Counted from the stretch's first letter, positions 36,207-44,953 are shown. The stretch is DNA of 64,000 nt from Roseibium sp. Sym1 (GCF_027359675.1 NZ_CP114786.1:4996501-5060500), one strand, 5' to 3'. Numbers and translations: made by a program. The notes: generated by a model from the sequence alone, not told the origin.

Positions 36207-36586
36207 TTGCTTTGATGTCCTACGATCCGGGACGACGCTCAATCGGCTATCTCGAAACTTTTAAACGGCTTCCAGCAGGTTCAGCTCATGTTGCGACATG
36301 GTGATCAAAGACATTACGGCTCCGTCAGCGCTCAGGCGTGTCGAAGCCAGTCTTCCTTCCAACGTGACATTGACCAGCGTCAGACGGACGGGAAGTGTCG
36401 CATCTTTAACTGGCCCAAGTGTCGCATTACAAATGGCTGCCAAATGCGCGATTCGCATAATCAATATTATGGAACATTTTTGAATGAGCGGATTAGGGCT
36501 GCTTGATCAATGGCTTGGAGAAGCAATTTGAAACCGGCTCCAAGGCGTCCTGCAGGTTCAGCCTGACTTGACGCGTGCTTCCAGGT
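36207..36586. other. Degenerate region between orphan gene and recX
   Basis: This 380-base stretch has only short overlapping frames; the longest on the minus strand is 67 codons, ending HELNLLEAV at 36261. None shows family features. It contains repeats CAGGTTCAGC at 36276-36285 and 36553-36562 and TGTCGCA copies, and looks like decayed mobile sequence. Confidence 0.45.
36276..36426. repeat. IS21-like terminal-repeat cluster, right
   Basis: TGCGACA at 36292-36298 (minus-strand TGTCGCA, preceded by CAGGTTCAGC at 36276) is followed by TGTCGCA on the plus strand at 36396-36402 and 36420-36426, a 24-base period. The arrangement suggests ends of two decayed elements abutting. A further CAGGTTCAGC lies at 36553. 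Confidence 0.4.
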
Positions 36587-37120
36587 TTAGTCTTCCAGCT
36601 CCGCGGCATCGGTCGCATCAATGATCCGTCGCGCGGTCTCGAACGCAAAACCCGCGCGGCACATGGCTGCCAGATCCTTGTCGCGTCGCTCGGCGCGCTT
36701 GTCCGTGGTCCTGTATGGTCCCAGCCGGCGCCGGCGCGCAAAGACGCGTGCGGCATCTTCATCGGTGTGCGTATCGTCCTGCAGCACGGTTTCGATCATG
36801 TCGCGATCAACGCCCTTGGCCGCGAGCTGCGCTTCGATCTTGCGCGCCGAACCGCCTCGGCGCCTGAGACCGGCGACCTTGGTTTCCGCGTAGGTCCTGT
36901 CGTTGACCAGTCCAATGCGGACACAGCTCTCGACCACCGACTCGATCATGTCCGAAAAATCGGCCGGATCCAGCTCCAGTGCCACACAGGCCCTCAGGAC
37001 CTTGCGTTCCAATACCCGGCGCAAGTTGGTTTCGGAGGTCGCGTAACGTTCCAGATAATGCAGCGCTGAACGCCTCAGACGCTCTTCGGTCGGCGCTTTG
37101 AATTTCGGCTTAGCCTGCAT
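36587..37120 (-). CDS. recX: RecX-family recombination regulator
   Basis: A 177-residue, highly charged helical protein. The three RecX three-helix repeats are visible: LRRSALHYLERYATSETNLRRVLERKV, GLVNDRTYAETKVAGLRRRGGSARKIEAQLAAKGVD, and the last around DKDLAAMCRAGFAFETARRIID. RecX modulates RecA filaments. It overlaps the upstream MBL hydrolase gene by 11 bases. No recA is in the window. Confidence 0.85.
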   Translation of the reverse strand: MQAKPKFKAPTEERLRRSALHYLERYATSETNLRRVLERKVLRACVALELDPADFSDMIESVVESCVRIGLVNDRTYAETKVAGLRRRGGSARKIEAQLAAKGVDRDMIETVLQDDTHTDEDAARVFARRRRLGPYRTTDKRAERRDKDLAAMCRAGFAFETARRIIDATDAAELED

Positions 37121-37946
37121 CGACCGTTACGGCGTGCTGCCCGGAAAGTTCCAACGTTTCAAGGCGCATGCCGTCATAGGCCGGCTCGATGTTCGCCGGC
37201 AATTCCAACGTCAGCGTCTGGTAGTCCAGGTCGTTGTGCATATTCGTGAAAACGGCTTTTTTGGGCGCGATTTTCCGCGTCCAGGCCAAGGCGTCCTCCA
37301 GACAGAAATGGCTGGGATGCGGATGGCGACGCAGGCAATCCAGGATCAAAATATCCAGGTTTTTCAATTTGTTATAGCTTGAATCCGGAATGTCGGAGAC
37401 ATCGGGAATGTAAGCGGCGTCCGCTGTCCTGAAACCGAGCGCGTTCATTTCGCCATGAACCACTTCAATGGGATCGAAGGTCACGGGACCGGCGGCACCG
37501 GTAATGGTAATCGGTTCGCCTGCGCGGATCTCGTGACGGTCGAGGATCGGCGGGTAATTGGAGCCGGGAGGCGTTTTGAAGCAATAGCCGAAGGCCGTCC
37601 GGGCGCGGTCATGGGTTTCCGCGTCCATATAGACCGGAACCCGGTTCTTGCTGCGCACCCAGAACGCGCGCAGATCATCGATGCCATGCAGATGATCGGC
37701 ATGGGCATGCGTGTAGAGCACGGCATCGACATGGGAGACATTGGCCGCCAGCAGCTGGTTCCTGATATCCGGACCGGTATCTATCAACACGGTTGTACAA
37801 GCATTTTCCACACGCTTTTCCACAAGAAGTGCACAGCGCGTGCGCCGGTTTCTGGGCTCAAGCGGATCGCAACTGCCCCAATCGTTTCCGATCCGCGGCA
37901 CCCCTCCGGACGAACCGCATCCCAGGATGGTCAGTTCAATGCTCAC
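37110..37946 (-). CDS. PhnP-like MBL-fold metallo-hydrolase
   Basis: A 278-residue metallo-beta-lactamase-fold enzyme. The N-terminal LGCGSSGGVPRIGNDWGSCDP is typical of the PhnP/tRNase Z-like phosphodiesterase group. The metal motif is YTHAHADHLHGIDDLR, followed by DTGPDIRNQL, FDPIEVVHGEMNALGFR and LDCLRRHPHPSHF. It lies downstream of tatD, as in most alphaproteobacteria, with a 4-base overlap. The substrate is unknown; there is no phosphonate gene nearby. Confidence 0.9.
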   Translation of the reverse strand: MSIELTILGCGSSGGVPRIGNDWGSCDPLEPRNRRTRCALLVEKRVENACTTVLIDTGPDIRNQLLAANVSHVDAVLYTHAHADHLHGIDDLRAFWVRSKNRVPVYMDAETHDRARTAFGYCFKTPPGSNYPPILDRHEIRAGEPITITGAAGPVTFDPIEVVHGEMNALGFRTADAAYIPDVSDIPDSSYNKLKNLDILILDCLRRHPHPSHFCLEDALAWTRKIAPKKAVFTNMHNDLDYQTLTLELPANIEPAYDGMRLETLELSGQHAVTVDAG

Positions 37947-38749
37947 GACGCGGCTGCCTCTGTGACATGGGCGGCGCGAGGGACCTTTTTGAACAGGCGG
38001 AAGAAATTGCCCGTTGTCTGGCGGGCGATCTCGGCTTCCGAAACACCCCGGGTTTCGGCCAGGACCGCTGCGGTCATCGCGGTATAGGCCGGTTCATTGC
38101 GCTTGCCGCGTCTCGGCTGCGGCGCCAGGTAGGGCGCGTCCGTTTCAACAAGCAGCCTGTCGGCGGGCAATTCCTTCGCGATCTCGCGCAGGTCCTCGGA
38201 GCGCTTGAATGTGAGAATGCCGGAAAAGGAGACATACAGGCCAAGCTCGACGCCCGTGAGTGCCAGGTCGCGGCCGGAAGAAAAACAGTGCAGGAGGGCC
38301 GGGAAGGCCCCCTTCCCCATTTCCTCGCGCAGGATCGCGGCCATGTCGTCGTCTGCGTCGCGGGCATGGATCACCAGCGGCAGGCCGGTCCGGCGCGCCG
38401 CCTCGATGTGAATGCGCAGGCCTTCGGCCTGGGCGTCGCGGGGTGCCTTGTCGTAGAAATAGTCGAGACCCGCTTCCCCGATCGCAACCACCTTGGGATG
38501 CTCGGCCAGGGCAACGATCTCCTCGACGGGAATGCCGCGTTCGGCGCCGGCATTGTGCGGATGGGTGCCGACGGAGCAATAGACGTTCGGAAATTCCTCC
38601 GCGATGGCGCGGACCTGGTCGAATTTCCGAATATGGGTGCAGATGGTCACCATGAGCTCGACACCCGCTGACCTGGCCCGCTCGATCAGGTCGGCGCGTT
38701 CACCGTCGAAGTCGGGAAAATCGAGATGGCAATGGCTGTCTACAAGCAT
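37943..38749 (-). CDS. tatD: TatD-family metal-dependent DNase
   Basis: A 268-residue TIM-barrel hydrolase. The family motifs are DSHCHLDF at the N-terminus, VGTHPHNAG, AIGEAGLDYFYD, PLVIHARDADDD, HCFSSG and VETDAPYLAPQPRRGKRNEPA. It has 3'-5' exonuclease activity in DNA repair and quality control. I take ATG 38749; a GTG at 38773 is possible. Related genomes usually place metG between holB and tatD, but here only 138 non-coding bases intervene. Confidence 0.93.
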   Translation of the reverse strand: MLVDSHCHLDFPDFDGERADLIERARSAGVELMVTICTHIRKFDQVRAIAEEFPNVYCSVGTHPHNAGAERGIPVEEIVALAEHPKVVAIGEAGLDYFYDKAPRDAQAEGLRIHIEAARRTGLPLVIHARDADDDMAAILREEMGKGAFPALLHCFSSGRDLALTGVELGLYVSFSGILTFKRSEDLREIAKELPADRLLVETDAPYLAPQPRRGKRNEPAYTAMTAAVLAETRGVSEAEIARQTTGNFFRLFKKVPRAAHVTEAAAS

Positions 38750-38887
38750 GAAAGTTCCGGAACCCGTGTTCACTCAATTGCGTCATGTGCCTGGGGGCGC
38801 CGGTGGATTGGCCGGGCACCTGCCCAAGACGATATGTGAGGCCGCCATACCATGGAATGGCCTTTGCCTGAAACAACGACCTTTTGA

Positions 38888-39949
38888 TCAGGCGGCGCGG
38901 AGTGCGAAAAAGAAGTCCAGAACCACCTGTTTGCGGTCAAGATTGAGCGCATCGGCGTCGCGTATGGCCTGGTTGGTGCTTTCCCAGAGCCCGATCAGGC
39001 CATGGGCCTTTTGCAGGCTGGAACCGAGATCGCGGCGCATGCGTTCATGCAACAGGATCTGCACGATATGCTGGAAGTTTTCCCAATTGTCGGTCTGTCC
39101 GCGCGCGGCGATCAGGTCGGCAATGGCGTGGACCGCTGCAAGGTCGAGCTGTGCCGGGTTGTCCGTGAGCCGTTTCATGCCCTTGGCGATTGCCAGTCCA
39201 TCCCCGGACAGAAGCGTGATCGCGGACCGCAGGCTGCCGTCGGCGGCCAACGCTATTTCATGCAGGTCTTCCGGCCCCGGCACCGCGTCCGGCGCCAGGT
39301 CGCGCAGACCCTCGGCAATTTCCGCTTCACTCAGTGGCGTCAGATCGATGCGGCGGCAGCGAGAGCGAATGGTCGGCAGCAATCTGCCGGGTGCGTGGCT
39401 CAACACAAGGAAAAGGCAGCGTTTCGGCGGTTCCTCGAGGATTTTCAGAAGCGCGTTGGCCGAGCTGGTGTTCATGTCGTCGGCCGCGTCGACGATACAC
39501 AGCCTCCAGGCCCTTGCCGAGGCGGTTGTGCCGAAGAAGGAAACGGTCCTGCGCACTTCGTCGACCGGAAGGTCCGCCTTGAACCGTTTGGACTTCTCGT
39601 CCCATGGCCTGCGCAGATGCAGGATATTGGGATGGCCGCCAGCTGCAAGTTGCCTGGAAACGGCATGATCTGCCGAAACGGAGAGATCGGTCGCGGCGGT
39701 GACGTCCGGTCCGAAACGATCCGGATTGGCGATGACAAATCGGGCAAAGCGAAACGCCAGGGTCGCCTTGCCGATGCCTTTTGGACCGCCGAGGATCCAG
39801 GCATGATGCAACCGCTGCGACCGGTAGGCATCAAGCAGCTTCTGTTCGGTCTGGCGGTGGCCGATCAGGTGATCCCTTTCGTGGGGCAGCGGAAATCCGG
39901 GCAGGGCGTCCACTTCGGGAATGTCGATCGGGATGCTGGACCGGGCCAT
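38888..39949 (-). CDS. holB: DNA polymerase III delta' subunit
   Basis: A 353-residue clamp-loader subunit. Near the N-terminus it has LIGHRQTEQKLLDAYRSQRLHHAWILGGPKGIGKATLAF, with a P-loop, then RLCIVDAADDMNTSSANALLKILEEPPKRCLFLVLSHAP, the SRC-like RSRCRRIDL, and a C-terminal helical collar. ATG 39949 shares one base with the tmk stop (TGATG), so the genes are coupled. The longer upstream frame is a shadow of tmk. Confidence 0.94.
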   Translation of the reverse strand: MARSSIPIDIPEVDALPGFPLPHERDHLIGHRQTEQKLLDAYRSQRLHHAWILGGPKGIGKATLAFRFARFVIANPDRFGPDVTAATDLSVSADHAVSRQLAAGGHPNILHLRRPWDEKSKRFKADLPVDEVRRTVSFFGTTASARAWRLCIVDAADDMNTSSANALLKILEEPPKRCLFLVLSHAPGRLLPTIRSRCRRIDLTPLSEAEIAEGLRDLAPDAVPGPEDLHEIALAADGSLRSAITLLSGDGLAIAKGMKRLTDNPAQLDLAAVHAIADLIAARGQTDNWENFQHIVQILLHERMRRDLGSSLQKAHGLIGLWESTNQAIRDADALNLDRKQVVLDFFFALRAA

Positions 39950-40635
39950 CAGGTTGCCGCCTCCGACACTTTTTTCGCACCGCCGGTCCCCTCGAATTCC
40001 TCGGCGAAAGCGCCGGTCACCGCCTTCTGGATGTCGGCTGCGACCTTGTCCAGATCCCGCGAGCCGTCGATTACGGCAAAACGATGAGCTTCTTCCTTGG
40101 CCAGAGCCAGAAACATCTCGCGACGGCGCTTGTGAACTTTCAGGGCCTCGCCTTCGAACCGGTCCGGACCGCCGCTGTCGTCGCTCCTGGAACGCTCGGC
40201 AACACGGCTCAGGCCGATTTCGGCGGGCACGTCGATCAGAAGCGTCAGGTCCGGGTAAATTCCGGCAACGGCTGCTGTCTCCAGCAGCTTCAGATAGGCG
40301 GCATCGACACCCGCCTCGCCCTGGTAGACACGCGTCGAATCGGCGTAGCGGTCGCACAGAACCCAGTCGCCGCGCTCAAGCGCCGGCTTGATGGTGGTGT
40401 CGACATGGTCCGCCCGGGCGGTGGCAAACAGCATGGCCTCGCCGCGCGGCCCCAGGTCCTTCGCTTCCCCGGACAGGAGCAGCTGGCGGATCTTCTCCGC
40501 ACCCGGGGACCCGCCGGGTTCGCGTGTGACGACGACCGTCTTTCCATGGGATTCCAGAAAGGTCTTCAGGCGGGCTATCTGGGTCGACTTGCCCGCGCCC
40601 TCTCCGCCTTCAAAGGTGATGAAATGTCCAGCCAC
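39949..40635 (-). CDS. tmk: Thymidylate kinase
   Basis: A 228-residue dTMP kinase. P-loop FEGGEGAGKSTQ at residues 8-19, the DR motif in REPGGSPGAEKIRQLLL, DRYADSTRVYQGE, and the lid region RVAERSRSDDSGGPDRFEGE. It supplies dTTP for replication and is coupled to holB. The upstream intergenic segment holds a nested inverted-repeat element that separates it from dacA. Confidence 0.95.
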   Translation of the reverse strand: MAGHFITFEGGEGAGKSTQIARLKTFLESHGKTVVVTREPGGSPGAEKIRQLLLSGEAKDLGPRGEAMLFATARADHVDTTIKPALERGDWVLCDRYADSTRVYQGEAGVDAAYLKLLETAAVAGIYPDLTLLIDVPAEIGLSRVAERSRSDDSGGPDRFEGEALKVHKRRREMFLALAKEEAHRFAVIDGSRDLDKVAADIQKAVTGAFAEEFEGTGGAKKVSEAAT

Positions 40636-40716
40636 GCTGTCTTCGGCCCCGCCTCATAGTCTTATTGTCCGCCAGTCCTGCTTCTAGCAGCTATCCTGCC
40701 GGCAGCAAAAGACCTT

Positions 40717-40984
40717 ATACCAACCTCAACAGACAGGAACCGATCTGACCGTGTTTTGGGACAGGTCAGCAAGGAACAGGTTGCAGAGGGATATGGTTGA
40801 TCGTTCAAATCCTGCGACGCAGCTGACCTGTCCCAAAACACGACCTTTGGTGGCCTGCTCCGGCCTGCCGGACAGTGTTGCGCTGCTTGCACGGCCAACC
40901 GGGCCGTCCTGAGCAGGGCGCCTTGCCGGCCGAACCGGACCAGAGCCATCAGATGGGGGCCTGTCTGTCTGTTGAGGTTGGTAT
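40717..40984. repeat. Nested inverted-repeat (MITE-like) element between tmk and dacA
   Basis: A 268-bp segment is bounded by a perfect 20-bp inverted repeat, ATACCAACCTCAACAGACAG (40717-40736) and its complement at 40965-40984. Inside is a second perfect 20-bp pair, GTGTTTTGGGACAGGTCAGC (40751-40770) with 40822-40841. The last base of the outer arm falls in the dacA stop codon. It has no coding capacity I can support. Confidence 0.85.
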
Positions 40985-42183
40985 TATCCGATCCAGCCGA
41001 AAAGCAGTTCCTGGAGCCCGTCGAGGGCGCGTCCGATCAAGGTGCCCTCTCCGACCGATGCGCCCGTCACCAGCGGCGCGCGATAGACGATGCCGTCCTT
41101 GCCGATGACGCGGATTTCACCGGCCGGTAGTCCCGCCTGGAAAGGGGCGTTGATCGGTCCCGGATAGACAACGCGGATCCGGTATTCAAGGGTTGTGCCG
41201 CGCGGAAGCAGGACATTGACGTCGTGTTTGGAAATCAGCGGCACGCTGCTCCGGTCACCACCGAAGACCCGCCCGTCCGCGACCGTCTCGCCCGCGGTGA
41301 AGATGGTCTTGACGGTGAAGTATTCCCACGCGCCCTCGATCACTTCCTTCATTGTCTGCAGGCGGTGTTTGTCGGAGGTCAATCCGGCAACAGCCGCGAT
41401 CACCCGCCGGTCGTTGCGGTCGACCGAACCGAGGCCGGCATAGCCGTCTTCCGTGTCCGCGCCGCCCCCGAGGCCGTCGAGATTGCGGATCTCGCCCAGC
41501 AAGGGATTCTTGTTGCGCTGAAAGATCTTGTTCCAGGTGAACTCCGGAATGGAGAACATGGGATAAAGGTCCGGATGGCTTTCCAGGATGTACTCGGCGA
41601 GCCTTGCCTGGTCGCGCACCGTCGTCCGGCTGGGCTTTTCCGCATAGCCGGTCGGGTTGGCGAACCGGCTGTTTTTCATGCCGATCTCTTGCGCGAGCGT
41701 GGTCATCCGGCCCGCGAAGGCTTCTTCCGATCCATCAAGGCATTCGGCCAGGATGATGGCGGAATCGTTGCCATTGTGGACCAGAAGGCCCTTGAGCAGA
41801 TCCTCGACGGAGATCTCCGACTTGATCGCGGCAAACATGGTCGCGCCGCGGCCGGATGGCGCGCCGCCGGTGCGCCAGGCATGTTCGCTCACCTTGCAGA
41901 GCTGGTCCAATTTCAGGTCGCCGTCCTTCAACGCCTGAAACACGGTTGCCGCGGTCATGACCTTTGCGAGAGAGCCCGGCGCAAATGTCTGGTCCGGAGC
42001 CTTCGCGAACAGGATGGTCCCGGACGACGGCTCATAGAGAAACGCCATCGGCGCCTTGGTGACGATGGTTTCGGCTGCGTGTGCCTCGGAAACAGCGGCG
42101 TCAAGCGCGGCAAGCGAGAGCAGCGCCAGCAGGCATGATTTCAGTTGAAACCGGAATCTGGCAGCAAATCGTACCGGACGCAT
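40984..42183 (-). CDS. DacA-like D-alanyl-D-alanine carboxypeptidase homologue with altered active site
   Basis: A 399-residue exported penicillin-binding-protein-5-like protein with a signal peptide (LLALLSLAALDAAVSEAHA). The SxxK motif is intact (PGSLAKVMT). However, the usual SGN triad reads HNGND, Ser being replaced by Asn, and the region where DGLKTG is expected reads NLDGLGGGADTEDGY, so the KTG lysine is gone. I therefore doubt ordinary carboxypeptidase activity. A beta-rich C-terminal domain (GTTLEYRIRVVYPGPINAPFQAG) and membrane-associating end follow. In related genomes this locus carries a normal dacA. Confidence 0.88.
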   Translation of the reverse strand: MRPVRFAARFRFQLKSCLLALLSLAALDAAVSEAHAAETIVTKAPMAFLYEPSSGTILFAKAPDQTFAPGSLAKVMTAATVFQALKDGDLKLDQLCKVSEHAWRTGGAPSGRGATMFAAIKSEISVEDLLKGLLVHNGNDSAIILAECLDGSEEAFAGRMTTLAQEIGMKNSRFANPTGYAEKPSRTTVRDQARLAEYILESHPDLYPMFSIPEFTWNKIFQRNKNPLLGEIRNLDGLGGGADTEDGYAGLGSVDRNDRRVIAAVAGLTSDKHRLQTMKEVIEGAWEYFTVKTIFTAGETVADGRVFGGDRSSVPLISKHDVNVLLPRGTTLEYRIRVVYPGPINAPFQAGLPAGEIRVIGKDGIVYRAPLVTGASVGEGTLIGRALDGLQELLFGWIG

Positions 42184-42258
42184 CAAAGGGTCTGCCTTGC
42201 AAGAACACTGTCAGAGCCGGCAGCGTGCCGATTCCGGGTGCCCGGCACCGGGAATCGC

Positions 42259-43365
42259 CTAGCTGCCGCTTTCCAGTTTGGCTGCAAGCTGACGCATCGA
42301 CAAGCCGGATCCGCCAAGGTCGGCCAGTGCGGAATGGGCGTCGGATACACGGCGGTTCGCAGCGAAGGAGGAAACCGCGCTGCCTTCGCTCAAGGTTCCG
42401 GCGGCCGGTACGCGAAGCACGCCCAGCGTCTGGTTTGCCGGGTCGGAACCAACCGGCTGGAACCGGTTGTTCGAGGCAACCTTGATGGCGGGCTGGTCGG
42501 CTTCGAAAGCAATCGCAGGGTCGAAGGCGACTGTCAGGGATTGCTGACGTGCCGGGGCAGCGGACGCCACGGTCAGGTAAGGACGCGTGGCCGGAGCCGG
42601 TACACGGCCGAAAGTGACTTGCGGTGTGGCAATCGGTGCTTGCGGTTCGGCCTGCGCCAACAGGGTGCCCGGCCGGCTCGCGCCCGGCTGGACGGCACCC
42701 GGACCGCTGTAGGACGCCAGGAGATACTGTTCGTCCTGCCCGTGGAGAGGTGCACGGCCTACATATTCCACCTTCACCTTGCCGACACCTGCCGACTTGG
42801 TATCGAGCATGGTGGCAACCCGCTCGGAGAGATCGATGACTCGGTTGCCGTGGAAAGGTCCACGGTCATTGACACGCACGATCATGGAGCGGCCGTTGGC
42901 AACGTTCGTGACCTTGGCGTAAGACGGCAGCGGCATCGTGGTGTGCGCGGCCGTCAGCGCGTTGCGGTCAAAGATCTCGCCGTTCGCGGTCTTGCGGCCA
43001 TGGAATGTCGGGCCGTACCAGGAGGCCAGACCGACCTTCCTGTAGTTTGGATCTTCTTTCGGGTAGTACCACTTGCCGGCAATCTTGTATTTCTTGCCGA
43101 CGATATAACGTCCACCGCCCTTCGGCACAGGCTTGCCGTCGGCAACCATGCGCGGGCTGCCCTTGACGCCGTATTTTTTCGGGCTGAACTTGGCTTTTTC
43201 CTGGGGAGCGGAGCTGCAGGCGGCGACCGCGGATACAGCGGCAATCGTGATCAGGCCTGTCCGGACCTGTGCCCAGACGGAGCGCGCAGGACGCGATTCC
43301 CTCTCGGCTGTTACCCCATGAGACCTATCCGCCTTCCGGCTAGACTGCCCGCCTGTCCCTTGCAT
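42259..43365 (-). CDS. rlpA: RlpA-like septal ring lytic transglycosylase / lipoprotein
   Basis: A 368-residue protein with an N-terminal basic region, hydrophobic segment and lipobox-like VSAVAACSS, indicating a lipoprotein. The double-psi beta-barrel RlpA domain (about residues 110-205) has GLASWYGPTFHGRKTANGEIFD, AAHTTMPLPSYAKV and VRVNDRGPFHGNRVIDLS, with conserved His and Asp catalytic residues. RlpA cleaves denuded glycan strands during division. The C-terminal half is low-complexity, Ala/Pro-rich and lacks an obvious SPOR domain. Confidence 0.9.
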   Translation of the reverse strand: MQGTGGQSSRKADRSHGVTAERESRPARSVWAQVRTGLITIAAVSAVAACSSAPQEKAKFSPKKYGVKGSPRMVADGKPVPKGGGRYIVGKKYKIAGKWYYPKEDPNYRKVGLASWYGPTFHGRKTANGEIFDRNALTAAHTTMPLPSYAKVTNVANGRSMIVRVNDRGPFHGNRVIDLSERVATMLDTKSAGVGKVKVEYVGRAPLHGQDEQYLLASYSGPGAVQPGASRPGTLLAQAEPQAPIATPQVTFGRVPAPATRPYLTVASAAPARQQSLTVAFDPAIAFEADQPAIKVASNNRFQPVGSDPANQTLGVLRVPAAGTLSEGSAVSSFAANRRVSDAHSALADLGGSGLSMRQLAAKLESGS

Positions 43366-44071
43366 ACTGCCGTCCTACTCACTTACGCGCTGGCGGCCCC
43401 GCAGCTCACGCGATCTTCCCGGCGCGTGATTTTGCCCGCACCGGTTCTCAAAAGGCATTGTTCCGATCGTTTGATCAGTCCCCGCAAGACGCACTGCCCC
43501 CGCTGTTCATCCTGCCTATGCCCTTGTTAAAGCGCAACTTTGTTACTTCAAAGTAAACCGGGCGTCGAGGCCTGAATGGGGTCTGATTTGCGCTCTCCAC
43601 CGGTTTTGCCCGGACCAAGCCCGGCATGCCGTTGCGGCGCTTTTGTAACACTCTGAAATATATGTCGAAAATCCGGTGCAATCGTCCGGGCCGGCACTGT
43701 TGCGCGAAGGACACGGTTGCGAGGAAATCGACATTCGAGCCAGTTGTGACGTAGGTCACATCTGGCCCTGTCAAATCCGCCTAGGGTGACCTCATTGCTC
43801 GTGACCGCCCTGTCACGGCAATGCTGGACCCCACCTCCAGCTTCGGCCGCCGGTTCAAAACCCTGCCCACGACACCGGACCGGCGGCCCCTACCCTTTGG
43901 TGATGTTCCGGTGCCCGTCGTGCACATCCTGCCCCACCCCTGTCCGCAGACGGCGCCGGAACATCCCAGAGGATCTTTTTAAGCCCCATGCCAACACCCT
44001 CTTGACTTTCCGCTTCCGACAGACGAAACGGTTCGGGCAGCCGCGCCGCCCAGGCGCTTTTCGGCTGTTCA
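43366..44071. other. Gene-free region between rlpA and tRNA-Ser
   Basis: About 700 bases without a credible gene. It contains the rlpA promoter region with a palindrome TTACTT-CA-AAGTAA (43543-43556), a CRP-like palindrome (43745-43760), a hairpin CGTGAC-CGCCCT-GTCACG near 43800 and an inverted repeat GATGTTCCGG (43902-43911)/CCGGAACATC (43956-43965). An unannotated small RNA would fit but is not shown. Confidence 0.45.
43745..43760. promoter_or_regulatory. CRP-like palindrome
   Basis: TGTGACGTAGGTCACA carries perfect TGTGA-N6-TCACA half-sites as recognised by Crp-family regulators. It lies 380 bp upstream of rlpA and about 310 bp before the tRNA gene, so its target is unclear. Confidence 0.4.
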
Positions 44072-44161
44072 GGTGAGGTGGCCGAGTGGTTTAAGGCAGC
44101 GGTCTTGAAAACCGCCGTGCGTGAGAGCGTACCGTGGGTTCGAATCCCACCCTCACCGCCA
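44072..44161 (+). tRNA. tRNA-Ser (anticodon UGA), CCA encoded
   Basis: GGTGAGG (44072-44078) pairs with CCTCACC (44151-44157) as acceptor stem. The D-arm TGGCCGAGTGG, the anticodon stem-loop GCGGT-CTTGAAA-ACCGC with anticodon TGA, a long variable arm, and the T-arm GGGTTCGAATCCC are all present. The 3' CCA is encoded (44159-44161), followed by a T-run CGTCTTTTTATTT that may terminate transcription. Confidence 0.97.
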
Positions 44162-44454
44162 TTTCCCGTCTTTTTATTTGCTGTGAAAAGTCGCGGTGAC
44201 TTTCCAAAACCCGAAGCGCCTGGACGTCTTGGGCTCGGACATGTGCGGTTGACGTTGACCGTCGAATTGGAACAACGGCAGATAACGAATGCCGACCGTG
44301 CCTGAAAACGCTGGCTTGTTCAATTTACCGCCAAATCCATCGAGATCGTCGCTTATGCGGTTGTTATTTCGAGCGAGGGTGTGATTTAATTTGCCGATAC
44401 ATTTTCGCCCGAAGTGTTTTTTCTTCGGACCTTTAAGGTTGGGCTCTCGACCCG

Positions 44455-44931
44455 ATGTTCAGATTGTCGGTTTTTCGAAACAGACTTGTGCCTTTGCTGG
44501 CCACAATTGTCTTAGTCTTTTTGGGAACGAATGCCATGGCACTGTTTGGAACAAATGTTCTCTTTTCGGAAGTAACGGGAACAGTTGTTTTGGACGGAAA
44601 ACCGGTTGAAGGCGCCAAGGTGGTGCAGATCACCCTTTGGTCGAAGCCCGGGGAAGTTCCCGAAAACTTCGTTACAACCGACAAGAACGGCCAGTTTTCG
44701 TTTCCCGAGATCAGTCGCTCCGCTGGGTTTTCCAACCTGCTCCCGGGGGAAATCACCATTGTCCAGAAGATCAATATCGAGTTTGAGGGCAAGGAATATC
44801 GCGGCTGGCTCAACACCAAGACGAATTACGAACGAGAAGGCGAACGCAATCGCCCGCTTCGATTCATTTGCGATTTGAACCACACGCCCAGCAATTCCGG
44901 CGATGATTTTGGAGTTTGCCGGCTCGCCTAG
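44455..44931 (+). CDS. Exported small beta-sandwich-like protein next to lipase
   Basis: A 158-residue protein with a signal peptide (RLVPLLATIVLVFLGTNAMA). The mature part opens LFSEVTGTVVLDGKPVEGAKVVQ and continues VTTDKNGQFSFPEISRS, the layout of a carboxypeptidase-regulatory-like or DUF6795-type beta-sandwich. Four cysteines are absent; only FICD and GVCR remain near the end and could pair. It ends just before, or overlaps, the lipase gene. A protective (immunity) or targeting role for the lipase is possible, but unproven. Confidence 0.65.
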   Translation: MFRLSVFRNRLVPLLATIVLVFLGTNAMALFGTNVLFSEVTGTVVLDGKPVEGAKVVQITLWSKPGEVPENFVTTDKNGQFSFPEISRSAGFSNLLPGEITIVQKINIEFEGKEYRGWLNTKTNYEREGERNRPLRFICDLNHTPSNSGDDFGVCRLA

Positions 44932-44953
44932 CGTCGACACGCGGAGAAAGCCA

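Noticed and set aside
36261..36464. A 67-codon minus-strand frame near recX
   Set aside because: Possible decayed gene end, but no family features and it lies among repeat debris, so it is described only as part of the degenerate region.
43786..44076. A 96-codon frame ahead of tRNA-Ser
   Set aside because: Arginine/proline-rich translation without start signals, running into the tRNA gene; judged spurious.
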